Position numbers and translations under genes: made by a program. A DNA stretch of 43,729 nucleotides from Bacillota bacterium (lineage in GTDB: Bacteria; Bacillota; Clostridia; Christensenellales; SZUA-584), in NCBI GenBank assembly GCA_023397655.1, contig JAEWTW010000029.1, forward strand, positions 1 through 43,729. Direction: 5' to 3'. The notes beneath the pieces are model-generated. The model made no database searches. It saw only the letters and a program-made list of their open reading frames with translations, and was not told the origin of the DNA. The first letter of the stretch is position 1; the number at the start of each line of letters is the position of its first letter. Positions 7,314-14,446 of this stretch are shown in pieces.

Positions 7314-8908
7314 CGAAAACGCGGAGAAAGACCAGCATTACAAAGAGACTGTTCTTATATATCGTAGCCGTAGTGCTGGGAACCTCGGTCATCATTCTGC
7401 TGTCCAACACATTGCTGCTGAAGCCGTTCTACTACAGCTCGATACGCAGCTCGATGCTCGGTGGTATCGCATCGCTCTCGGAAATCGATTTTACGGGGGA
7501 CGAGGATACCTGGCTGGATGAGCTGGATGCGTTGACAGTGGATAAAGCTTACGATCTCATCATCGCAAATGATGAGGAGGTGCTCTATTCATCGTCCAAG
7601 GAAGCGGGGCTGATGCCACGCCCGGACGGCTCGGGCTTTGGAAGCGGAGCTTCGGATCAAAACGCCTCGCAGCAGGACACAGAGGCGGAGCCTCAGGATC
7701 AGAATACGGCGCAAAGCCCGTCCCAGTCCGGTGAAGATATGCAGTCAGGCGACAGGCAGCCGCCTTTCTTCCGCTGGCATCAGGAGCAGGATGGCTGGGA
7801 GTCCGTGGGTGATAACACATACATGGCGACCATCAAAGAACCCAGGACTGACATCGAAATGCTGGTCTGCACCAAAGAGCTGGACAACGGTATACGAATC
7901 GCTCTGACGCAGGCCATCGAGCCCATCAACCAGAGCGTCAGCCAGGCGAACATACTGCTGCTGGCCTGTGCACTGCTGTCCGTCGCCATCTCCATCGTGT
8001 TCGTTTTCAGAATGTCCCGGCGCTTTACCCGGCCCATCCGCCAGATACAGAACACCGTCGGCGAACTGGCCGCGCTCAACTTCGGCAACCGGTGTGATGT
8101 GCGCACGGGAGATGAACTTCAGAATCTGGGCGAGGACGTGAACCGTCTGGGTACGGAGCTGGAAAGCGCGCTGAATACGCTGCGGGAGCAGAACATACAG
8201 CTGGAGAAAGATATCGTCGCACAGCGCCAGTTTATCTCCAACGCATCGCATGAGCTAAGGACGCCGCTGGCGCTTATCAAAGGCTACGCGGACGAGATGA
8301 ACGCGGGCTTTGCCACAGAAGCCAGACAGAAGGAGTATTACGTCGAGATCATCGCTGAGGAGGCCGCCAAAATGAACCGGCTGCTTAAGGAGATGCTGGA
8401 ACTGTCGCGCATGGAGAGCGGGCGTATCGAACTGCTCTATGAAACACTCCGCATCAACGAACGCATCAGGAGCTTTCTGGAGAAATACGACGGCTTCATC
8501 TCGGAGAACGGGCTGCACATTACGCTGGAACTGGATGGCGACCCACTGGGGCATATCGATGCAATGCGGTTTGAGCAGGTGTTGGCGAACTACATCTCCA
8601 ACGCCGCTCGATACGGAGACGAGAAAAAAACCGTGCGTATCAGCACCAAAGTGCATAAGGATACGATACGCGTCAGCGTGTTCAACTCAGGACAGCCAAT
8701 ACCGGACGATCATCTCGTCAACATCTGGGACGGGTTTTTCAAAGCGGACGAGGCGCGTACGCGCGTCAAGGACAGCTACGGCCTTGGACTGTCGGTGGTC
8801 AAGGCGATTCAGAACGTATCCGGTCAGCAGTGCGGCGCAGAAAACGTGCCGGGCGGCGTCGTTTTCTGGTTCGATGTCCGGTGTCTGCCGGACGGCAAAC
8901 CGGTATAA
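7310..8908 (+). CDS. Membrane sensor histidine kinase
   Basis: A 532-residue kinase. Two transmembrane helices (about 14-35 and 217-240) flank an extracytoplasmic sensor of about 180 residues. A stretch of the sensor (about 105-150) is rich in Gln, Ser, Asp and Pro and looks like a disordered linker. After the second helix come a HAMP domain (RRFTRPIRQIQNTV), a HisKA domain with phosphoacceptor His314 in SNASHELRTPL, and an HATPase domain with N box ANYISNAARYG and G boxes near DGFFKAD and SYGLGLSVVKAIQ. The start overlaps the response-regulator stop by four bases, so the two are coupled. It phosphorylates that regulator. The ligand is unknown. Confidence 0.94.
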   Translation: MTKTRRKTSITKRLFLYIVAVVLGTSVIILLSNTLLLKPFYYSSIRSSMLGGIASLSEIDFTGDEDTWLDELDALTVDKAYDLIIANDEEVLYSSSKEAGLMPRPDGSGFGSGASDQNASQQDTEAEPQDQNTAQSPSQSGEDMQSGDRQPPFFRWHQEQDGWESVGDNTYMATIKEPRTDIEMLVCTKELDNGIRIALTQAIEPINQSVSQANILLLACALLSVAISIVFVFRMSRRFTRPIRQIQNTVGELAALNFGNRCDVRTGDELQNLGEDVNRLGTELESALNTLREQNIQLEKDIVAQRQFISNASHELRTPLALIKGYADEMNAGFATEARQKEYYVEIIAEEAAKMNRLLKEMLELSRMESGRIELLYETLRINERIRSFLEKYDGFISENGLHITLELDGDPLGHIDAMRFEQVLANYISNAARYGDEKKTVRISTKVHKDTIRVSVFNSGQPIPDDHLVNIWDGFFKADEARTRVKDSYGLGLSVVKAIQNVSGQQCGAENVPGGVVFWFDVRCLPDGKPV

Positions 8909-8941
8909 AGAGCAATAGCCCTCCAACCCGATTGCTCTTTT
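8907..8941 (+). terminator. Terminator-like hairpin after the histidine kinase
   Basis: AAAGAGCAAT pairs with ATTGCTCTTT across a 14-base loop, ending in T residues. It overlaps the kinase stop codon. Confidence 0.6.
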
Positions 8942-8976
8942 ATATCACTTTGCTTTGGCATAGCCACGAAGTGCTC

Positions 8977-9004
8977 AAAAGGCAGGGAACAATCCCTGCC
9001 TTTT
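8977..9004. terminator. Strong intrinsic terminator
   Basis: A perfect 12-bp stem AAAAGGCAGGGA / TCCCTGCCTTTT with loop ACAA. Its A and T flanks would let it work in both directions. Confidence 0.85.
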
Positions 9005-9039
9005 GCTGTTCATACGCTGCCTTTGGCAATGCATACAAG

Positions 9040-9077
9040 TCACATAATAAGCGTCACAGAATAAACTAAAACTGTGA
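9040..9077 (+). promoter_or_regulatory. Direct and inverted repeats upstream of the 189-residue protein
   Basis: TCACATAATAA (9040-9050) and TCACAGAATAA (9054-9064) are direct repeats 14 bases apart. TCACAG (9054-9059) also pairs with CTGTGA (9072-9077). These may be binding sites for a regulator; no clear sigma-A promoter is visible here. Confidence 0.35.
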
Positions 9078-9122
9078 TGGTTTACTCAGAGGCCATATAA
9101 ATAGATAGAGGAGGCTCATGAT

Positions 9123-9692
9123 ATGGCAGAAGTCAGAATACCGTTTTGCGCGACCACGGAGCTTCAGCCGCCATTCATGCTGGACGAAACCTGGTCAGAG
9201 CCGCAGGGCGTTAAAAGCATATTGTTTGATAAGAGCCAGTTGAATGTCGTCGGGCAAATGGAAACGGTGGAGGTGCCGGACGTGGGGCCGGTGCGGACAG
9301 TCATCTATCATGTGATGGGGACGATATATTACATCTGCAACGCTTATCCTGTGGTAATAAGCGATATCAGGTACAGGCTGGAGGAAAAGACAGCGGGCTT
9401 TAACGAAGATGTCGGAAATCTCGCGTCCTCATGCGTTGTTACGGAGTCCGTATCACCGCTCGGGTGGGTGTCCGGTTCAGGATGCCTGAACGTCGATATA
9501 TCCGTCGGGGGAGGCAGTTCGCTGGAGGGCATGCCCAAAATTGAGGAAGTCACTGTGGACGATTTTGCCGTGGCGAATAACATAAGCAGCGGAATGGCAC
9601 CCACTTGCCTGGATTCCTGCGATGAAGAGGTCAAGTATACGGTCAAATGGCGCGGGTGCTTTGTGATCAAGCTGAGCGATAAGGCCGTTTAA
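9123..9692 (+). CDS. Hypothetical protein, 189 residues, cysteine-containing
   Basis: I do not assign a family. The start has a perfect GAGGAGG eight bases upstream. The product is soluble, without signal peptide or membrane helix, predicted mostly beta, and has about eight cysteines spread along it (FCATTE, YICNAY, SSCVVTE, SGCLNVD, TCLDSC, RGCFVI). The central YHVMGTIYYICNAYPVVISD segment and the alternating polar/hydrophobic strands look like a structural or coat-type protein. A distant relation to the SPOCS-type domains of spore coat morphogenetic proteins is possible but unproven. The gene is isolated between terminators and has direct repeats in its promoter region. The nearby BclA-C-like gene at 11577 makes a spore-surface role worth testing. 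Confidence 0.65.
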   Translation: MAEVRIPFCATTELQPPFMLDETWSEPQGVKSILFDKSQLNVVGQMETVEVPDVGPVRTVIYHVMGTIYYICNAYPVVISDIRYRLEEKTAGFNEDVGNLASSCVVTESVSPLGWVSGSGCLNVDISVGGGSSLEGMPKIEEVTVDDFAVANNISSGMAPTCLDSCDEEVKYTVKWRGCFVIKLSDKAV

Positions 9693-9730
9693 AGACAGAG
9701 AGCGCCATTAAATATGCATACCGAATGAAA

Positions 9731-9755
9731 AAACGCCGATAATCCGTCGGCGTTT
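9731..9755. terminator. Bidirectional terminator between convergent genes
   Basis: AAACGCCGA pairs with TCGGCGTTT over 9 bp. On the minus strand it runs into TTTTTT, so it should terminate the MATE gene well; the plus-strand tail is weaker. Confidence 0.8.
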
Positions 9756-9766
9756 CTTTAAGTGCA

Positions 9767-11155
9767 TTATGAAATGATGTCGGGCTGCGGGTCCGGCCCG
9801 GCAGGATCCGGCAGAAGCATCTTTGCCCGTTTGCTCCAGTCCGCAAACAGCATGATCAGCGAAACGAATATCATAGTCGCTTCGGCGACCGGAACGGCCA
9901 GCCATACGCCGTCAAGCTGCCACAGATAGGGAAGCGTCAGTACCATGACCACAGTGAGCACCTGCCGCATAAAGCTTATGAAAAGGCTTTTGCCGCCCTG
10001 CGCTGTGGACTGAAAATAGGCGGTGGACAGCACGCTGATAGACAGTATGGGCAGGAACAGTATCTGCAGCCTGAGCCCCGCGGCGCACAGCTTCATCGTT
10101 GGCGAGGCGGGGTCGAGGAACAGTGAGGCCGCCGCTTCGGGGAAAATCTCCATCAGCGTGAACATGATGACAGCGAAAACCGATCCGAATGCGATGCCCG
10201 TCCAGAGCGTGCGCCATACTCTATGAAGCTGCCGCATGCCATAGTTGAACCCCATGATGGGTGCGACACCCTGCAGTATGCCGATAATGGGCATCAGTAC
10301 AAGCGTTACCAAACTGTTTATCGCGCCGTAGGAAGTGATGGCAGCATCGCCGCCATGCTGCTTGAGCGCTACATTAGTAAAGGAAGCGGATATGCCCGTT
10401 CCAAGGTTAATGATAAACGAAGACGAACCGATGACGGCGATCTTTCTGATCAGGGAAAAGCGCAGCTTCACATTCTCCTTGGTGAGCTTCAGTAAACTCT
10501 TCTTGGAAATAAAGAAGTAATGGAACAGCAGGCCAAAGCCCACAAGCTGGCCGAGAATGGTCGCAAGCGCAGCACCAGCCACACCCATGTTAAGAGGTCC
10601 GATGAACAGATAATCCAGCACAATATTCGTAACGGCGGACACGATCTGGCTGACCATGGAATAAACGGGCTTTCCTTCGGTACGGATCATCACAGACATG
10701 GCAAAAGAGCACAGCTGGAATACCACACCGGCTGTGATGATGCGCATATAGGAGAGCGCATAGGGAAGGTTGGCTTCGGTAGCGCCCACCAGTTTCAGCA
10801 GCGAAGGCATGAAAATCTGGCCCAGAATAGTCATGGCCAGGCCGGAGATCACCAAAAGGACGGACATATTGCCGTAATACCTGTTGGCTTCTTCGGTATT
10901 GTGTTCACCCAGCTTAATGGAGACAAGTGTTGCGCCGCCGACGGCAAATAGTGCGCCAATCGCAAAAGCCACGATCATAATCGGGAATGCAACGGTCAGG
11001 CCGCCCAGCGCATCTTCGCCCACAAAGTGCCCGACGAAAATCCGGTCAACGACGTTATAAATTGCGTTGACGATCATCGCGGTGATCGTGGGGATGGAGA
11101 ATTGCAATACAAGCTTCAGTATAGGCGCCTTGCCCATTCTTTCTGTGTTGTTCAA
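9767..11155 (-). CDS. MATE family efflux transporter
   Basis: A 462-residue polytopic inner-membrane protein with twelve predicted helices in two MatE halves. The N-terminal segment ERMGKAPILKLVLQFSIP then NAIYNVVDRIFVGHFVG is characteristic of clostridial MATE proteins, as are GINSLVTLVLMPIIGILQGVAPIMGFNYG and the proline/glycine-rich helix starts. It should export cationic drugs or metabolites using a sodium or proton gradient. I place the start at the TTG at 11155, with AACGAGG nine bases upstream; the ATG at 11137 is an alternative. Longer versions starting near 11200 are excluded because the promoter lies there. It is monocistronic, opposite to its neighbours. Confidence 0.93.
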   Translation of the reverse strand: MNNTERMGKAPILKLVLQFSIPTITAMIVNAIYNVVDRIFVGHFVGEDALGGLTVAFPIMIVAFAIGALFAVGGATLVSIKLGEHNTEEANRYYGNMSVLLVISGLAMTILGQIFMPSLLKLVGATEANLPYALSYMRIITAGVVFQLCSFAMSVMIRTEGKPVYSMVSQIVSAVTNIVLDYLFIGPLNMGVAGAALATILGQLVGFGLLFHYFFISKKSLLKLTKENVKLRFSLIRKIAVIGSSSFIINLGTGISASFTNVALKQHGGDAAITSYGAINSLVTLVLMPIIGILQGVAPIMGFNYGMRQLHRVWRTLWTGIAFGSVFAVIMFTLMEIFPEAAASLFLDPASPTMKLCAAGLRLQILFLPILSISVLSTAYFQSTAQGGKSLFISFMRQVLTVVMVLTLPYLWQLDGVWLAVPVAEATMIFVSLIMLFADWSKRAKMLLPDPAGPDPQPDIIS

Positions 11156-11187
11156 CTGAAAGTGCCTCGTTTCAAATAGTAAAGGCC

Positions 11188-11216
11188 AGTATATAGACAA
11201 AAATTTTAATTGTCAA
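11188..11216 (-). promoter_or_regulatory. Promoter of the MATE transporter gene
   Basis: On the minus strand TTGACA (11216 to 11211), a 17-base AT-rich spacer and TATACT (11193 to 11188) form a near-consensus sigma-A promoter about 33 bases before the chosen start. Confidence 0.8.
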
Positions 11217-11291
11217 GTGTTGGTTGATCACGAAGTGTTCTCTGGCGATTTGGACAATAATATAAGTATCAAATTATAAGGAGGCAACAGC

Positions 11292-11459
11292 ATGGCAAAA
11301 GCGGGAATGCGCCGCCCGGACCCCAGCGAACCGCACGGAACGGAGAGCAACAAGCGCCAGCATTTTTCGAAGAACGATCAGTCGCCTGTTCCGGAGCTTC
11401 AGGGGCATGAGAAGACAGGCAACGCCAAGGCGGGCAACAGCCGCAAGCAGCGGCCCTAA
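11292..11459 (+). CDS. Small basic hydrophilic protein, 55 residues
   Basis: The sequence starts MAKAGMRRPDPSEPHGTESN and ends in NSRKQRP. AAGGAGG lies 8 bases upstream and a clean terminator follows, so this short frame is very likely real. It is rich in Lys, Arg, Pro, Gly, Asn and Gln, with no hydrophobic core, so it is probably disordered or nucleic-acid binding. Its composition resembles minor small spore proteins, but I cannot place it in a named SASP family. Confidence 0.7.
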   Translation: MAKAGMRRPDPSEPHGTESNKRQHFSKNDQSPVPELQGHEKTGNAKAGNSRKQRP

Positions 11460-11466
11460 TGAACGG

Positions 11467-11497
11467 GAGGTCTGTCATGGTGTGCAGACCTCTTTTT
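11467..11497 (+). terminator. Intrinsic terminator
   Basis: GAGGTCTG pairs with CAGACCTC across a 10-base loop, followed directly by TTTTT. Confidence 0.85.
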
Positions 11498-11576
11498 ATA
11501 TCGGCTGCATCTTTCACATTTGGGTTTTCTGTTCAATAAGATAATCATATGCCAGATTCATTGGGGGAGGATTGAA

Positions 11577-12341
11577 ATGAACAATTCCAATAGCCGTTAT
11601 AATACATATCAGTCCGGCAGAGCTTGTGGTTCACGGCGGCTGTCCGAGTCGCTCAGCAGCAACTGGGTTACTGTACGGGAAGGCTGCGGCGGCCATAGCT
11701 GCGGCGGCGGGTATAACGACACAGAGGATGTACACCGGGCAGCAGTGCCGGCGGAGGATTTCATTACAGATGTCGAGGCTGCGTCGGAAATGGCTGCGGC
11801 AGAATTGACACCAGAGGAGGAACCAGCCATAACGGAGACAGCTCCGGCAGGAGATGCGCCGGATCAGGAGATACCGGTAATAACTCAGTGCGAGACGCCA
11901 TCGGTGACGTCAGCAGGTCTGAACGCATACGGATGCCTATACCACAAGGGGTCGCAGCGGCTGGTTGTGTCCCGGCCCGGAGACGCTGTTTCCGTTCGTT
12001 TTGGAAAGCACAGCTGCCTGAACGGCGTAGAACATATTGAAGGCGACGACCATGTGGCGGTGACGGAGTCGGGAGACTATGAGATTACGTTTGATCTGCG
12101 TGTTAGCGCAAAGGCATCCACTCCGGTGATGTTTGAATTGAGATCCGGTAATGATACACTGCCGGGCGGCATGTTTGAATTTGCGATATCCACAGGCGTT
12201 CGTGAGTGCCGCGGCGGTACGATGGCGTATCTGCAGGCAGGGGATCGCATTGGCGTCGTGATGACCTCTGTGACGGTGTGTGAGGCTAACCTGTCATCCG
12301 GCGGCGTATCGGCCATGCTCAGGCTGAAGAAGCTCAACTGA
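11577..12341 (+). CDS. Protein with C-terminal BclA-C / C1q-like domain
   Basis: A 254-residue protein whose start follows GGGGGAGG by seven bases. The N-terminal third is polar, with a Cys/Gly cluster (REGCGGHSCGGGYND, about 37-51). It is followed by an acidic, Ala/Glu/Thr/Pro-rich linker (about 55-115). The C-terminal 140 residues form beta strands with the spacing of the trimeric jelly-roll domain at the end of Bacillus exosporium collagen-like proteins. Key landmarks are GDYEITFDLRVSA, the central strand MFEFAIST, YLQAGDRIGVVM and a final SAMLRLKKL. There are no Gly-X-Y collagen repeats, unlike BclA, and no signal peptide, as is usual for exosporium proteins made in the mother cell. I infer a spore-surface protein. 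Confidence 0.6.
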   Translation: MNNSNSRYNTYQSGRACGSRRLSESLSSNWVTVREGCGGHSCGGGYNDTEDVHRAAVPAEDFITDVEAASEMAAAELTPEEEPAITETAPAGDAPDQEIPVITQCETPSVTSAGLNAYGCLYHKGSQRLVVSRPGDAVSVRFGKHSCLNGVEHIEGDDHVAVTESGDYEITFDLRVSAKASTPVMFELRSGNDTLPGGMFEFAISTGVRECRGGTMAYLQAGDRIGVVMTSVTVCEANLSSGGVSAMLRLKKLN

Positions 12342-12566
12342 AAACGCCCGGTTGACGTCTTAAGGATGCTGGTGAAGCGCGTGCTTTTCGTCTGCGGCTC
12401 GCCAGACACGCTGAACGCTATGTTGCCGCGTGCCATGATACGGCAGATTCCTCTCCGGCAAAGCTTATCGGACAAGCCCGTCGGTATGATCAGCTCATGT
12501 GGCCCAATCGGGCATGTGCAGCGGGTCAGGACTATAGAGTCTCACTAAGAGTACCAGCGTATAAAA

Positions 12567-12589
12567 AAGGCTGACCAGAGGTCAGCCTT
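12567..12589 (-). terminator. Terminator of the decarboxylase operon
   Basis: A perfect 10-bp stem AAGGCTGACC / GGTCAGCCTT with a three-base loop, followed on the minus strand by T residues. It overlaps the stop codon of the 47-residue gene. The plus strand is pyrimidine-rich after the stem, so some activity in that direction is possible. Confidence 0.85.
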
Positions 12590-12725
12590 CTCCTTCTCCT
12601 TTGGACGGCCAGGCTTTAAGCAAAACCTTGATTACGATATAGAATAACCCCAGCACCGCAAACACGATGCCGATGCCAATTCCCATATACTTAAAACCAT
12701 CCGACAGCATTCCGGAAATATCCAT
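12582..12725 (-). CDS. Small OadG-like transporter subunit, 47 residues
   Basis: The product begins MDISGMLSDGFKYMGIGIGI and has one transmembrane helix (about 13-36, GIGIGIVFAVLGLFYIVIKVLL), then a short charged tail ending KGEGEG. AGGAGG overlaps the stop codon of the preceding beta-subunit gene and lies six bases before this ATG, so the two are coupled. This is the size and layout of the OadG-related small subunits that accompany sodium-pump beta subunits. It probably stabilises or anchors that subunit. Confidence 0.8.
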   Translation of the reverse strand: MDISGMLSDGFKYMGIGIGIVFAVLGLFYIVIKVLLKAWPSKGEGEG

Positions 12726-12735
12726 TATAAACCTC

Positions 12736-13866
12736 CTAGCTCAGCAGCGATATCAGCACCGCGCCGGCGATGATGGAACCCACCTGGCCGGATACGTTGG
12801 CGCCGATAGCCGGCATCAGTATAAAGTTGGACGGGTCTTCTTTCTGCGCCATCTTCTGAACAACGCGCGCCGACATCGGGAACGCCGATATGCCCGCTGC
12901 GCCGATCATGGGATTGACCTTCTTCTTCAGGAACAGGTTGACCAGTTTGGCAAACAGCACGCCGCCTGCAGTATCGAACACGAATGCGAGGAAGCCGATC
13001 AGCAGAATCAACAGTGTTTCCTTCTGGATAAACGCTGCACCGGACATCGTCGAGCCGATCGTGATGCCGAGCAGTATCGTGACAACGTTGGCCAGCTCGT
13101 TCTGCGCGGAGGCGGACAGGCGTTTGAGCACGCCGCACTCGCGGATCAGATTGCCGAGCATCAGTGCGCCCACCAGCGGCACGCCCTGGGGTGCCACAAA
13201 ACCGACGACCAGCGTCACAATGATGGGGAATGCGATCAGTACAGGACGCGCGATCGGCTTGCCGAAGTCGTTGTCCATACGGATGCGGCGTTCTTTCTTG
13301 GTAGTCAATGCACGGATCACGGGCGGCTGAATGATGGGCACCATCGCCATATAGGAATAAGCGGCAACCGAGAGAGGCCCAATATAGTCCTTGGCGAAAA
13401 GGTTGCCGACATATATCGTTGTGGGGCCGTCGGCTGCGCCGATGATGCCTACAGCGGCGGCTTCTTTGAGTGAAAATATATCGGGGATAATGGCATTGGC
13501 GCATATGGCCAGCAGCATTGCCGCGAATATGCCGAGCTGGGCTGCGGCTCCGAAGAATATCATGACCGGCTGCTTGAGCAGCGGAGAGAAGTCGATCATC
13601 GCGCCGATGCCGATGAATATCAGCAGCGGAAACAGCTCGGTGGTGATGCCCGCATTGTAGAGCACCTGCAGGAATCCGGGGTCTTCCGCCGTCCCCAACA
13701 CGGCAGCCAGCGGGAGGTTCACCAGTATGCAGCCAAAGCCGATGGGCAGCAGCAGCATCGGTTCGTATTCCTTTTTAATCGCCAGAAAGATTAATATCAG
13801 GCCGATCAAAATCATCACAATATTCTGCCAGCCGTAACCGATAAATGCTTTTTGAAGTGCTTCCAT
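12736..13866 (-). CDS. Sodium ion-translocating decarboxylase beta subunit (OadB/GcdB/MmdB family)
   Basis: A 376-residue membrane carboxybiotin decarboxylase subunit with about nine helices. The family core GAADGPTTIYVGNLFAKD carries the conserved Asp needed for sodium transport. The C-terminal ANVSGQVGS keeps the Asn, Gly and Ser of the second conserved region. GIGAMIDFSPLL and GVPLVGALMLGNLIRECG are also typical. In complete systems it decarboxylates carboxybiotin while exporting sodium. Here only the 47-residue partner is adjacent; no carboxyltransferase alpha subunit or biotin carrier is in the window. It has a near-consensus promoter and a dyad in its leader. Confidence 0.93.
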   Translation of the reverse strand: MEALQKAFIGYGWQNIVMILIGLILIFLAIKKEYEPMLLLPIGFGCILVNLPLAAVLGTAEDPGFLQVLYNAGITTELFPLLIFIGIGAMIDFSPLLKQPVMIFFGAAAQLGIFAAMLLAICANAIIPDIFSLKEAAAVGIIGAADGPTTIYVGNLFAKDYIGPLSVAAYSYMAMVPIIQPPVIRALTTKKERRIRMDNDFGKPIARPVLIAFPIIVTLVVGFVAPQGVPLVGALMLGNLIRECGVLKRLSASAQNELANVVTILLGITIGSTMSGAAFIQKETLLILLIGFLAFVFDTAGGVLFAKLVNLFLKKKVNPMIGAAGISAFPMSARVVQKMAQKEDPSNFILMPAIGANVSGQVGSIIAGAVLISLLS

Positions 13867-13919
13867 TCAATTGCCTTTCAGAATAAGGCCATCGCGAGAG
13901 CAACAACCTGGTTTGGCGT

Positions 13920-13935
13920 AAACCTTAAAAGGTTT
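13920..13935. promoter_or_regulatory. Operator-like palindrome in decarboxylase leader
   Basis: AAACCTT-AA-AAGGTTT, 7+2+7, begins about 13 bases downstream of the -10 of the minus-strand promoter. It could be a repressor site at the transcription start or a short leader hairpin. Confidence 0.45.
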
Positions 13936-13948
13936 GCCACCGAAGGTA

Positions 13949-13977
13949 ATTATATTTGAAGAGCATGGAGGTGTCAA
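13949..13977 (-). promoter_or_regulatory. Consensus promoter of the decarboxylase operon
   Basis: On the minus strand a perfect TTGACA (13977 to 13972), a 17-base spacer and a perfect TATAAT (13954 to 13949). Confidence 0.9.
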
Positions 13978-14013
13978 TAGAACTGTCTGCTTGGCTGTTC
14001 AATGAAAAAGCGA

Positions 14014-14063
14014 TTGACATTTCAGAAAATATGATGTATGGTTAGTTACAAGAGTAGTTAACC
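14014..14063 (+). promoter_or_regulatory. Promoter and GntR/YtrA-type operator
   Basis: TTGACA (14014-14019), 17 bases, then TATGGT (14037-14042). The inverted repeat GGTTAGTTAC (14040-14049) / GTAGTTAACC (14054-14063), 8 of 10 positions complementary with a 4-base centre, covers the end of the -10 and the start site. This is the expected place for autorepression by the regulator encoded next. Confidence 0.7.
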
Positions 14064-14077
14064 AAAGGGGTGATGTG

Positions 14078-14446
14078 ATGCAGATCGACTTCAGTGCAGA
14101 GGCGCCCATATTTATGCAGGTCGCCGAGCAGATCGAAAGCGCGATATTATCCGGTGCGCTGGAGGAAGGCGCTCAGGCGCCGTCCACGACAGAGATTTCC
14201 GTCCGATACAAGATAAACCCGGCCACGGCGCTCAAGGGCGTCACGAAGCTGGCAGACGAAGGTGTGCTGTATAAAAAGCGCGGTCTCGGCATGTTTGTAT
14301 CGGAGGGGGCGAGGCAGATGGTTATTGACAAAAGACGCAGTCAGTTTTTCGACAAGTTTATCGTTCCGCTGACGGAAGAAGCCGGAAAACTGGGGCTGTC
14401 GTATGAATTATTGGATGAGATGATAAGGAGAGGACTGAAAGCATGA
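14078..14446 (+). CDS. GntR-family regulator, YtrA subfamily
   Basis: A 122-residue DNA-binding repressor. The winged helix-turn-helix occupies residues 10-75 (PIFMQVAEQIESAILSGALEEG, then the recognition region INPATALKGVTKLADEGVLYKKRGLGMFV). Only a short helical tail of about 45 residues follows, the YtrA architecture, with no large ligand domain. YtrA-type genes sit at the head of ABC transporter operons and repress them until antibiotic or cell-wall stress. Here the stop overlaps the ATPase start, and an inverted repeat lies at the promoter. The ATG at 14078 follows AGGGG by seven bases; a GTG one codon earlier is possible. Confidence 0.93.
   Translation: MQIDFSAEAPIFMQVAEQIESAILSGALEEGAQAPSTTEISVRYKINPATALKGVTKLADEGVLYKKRGLGMFVSEGARQMVIDKRRSQFFDKFIVPLTEEAGKLGLSYELLDEMIRRGLKA

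Noticed and set aside
11156..11200. Longer MATE protein starting at TTG 11200
   Set aside because: The -10 of a near-consensus promoter lies at 11188-11193, so that codon would precede the transcript start.
12366..12548. 60-codon plus-strand frame after the BclA-C-like gene
   Set aside because: No ribosome-binding site, odd composition and no sign of a family; the 240-base gap 12342-12581 appears non-coding apart from the minus-strand terminator.
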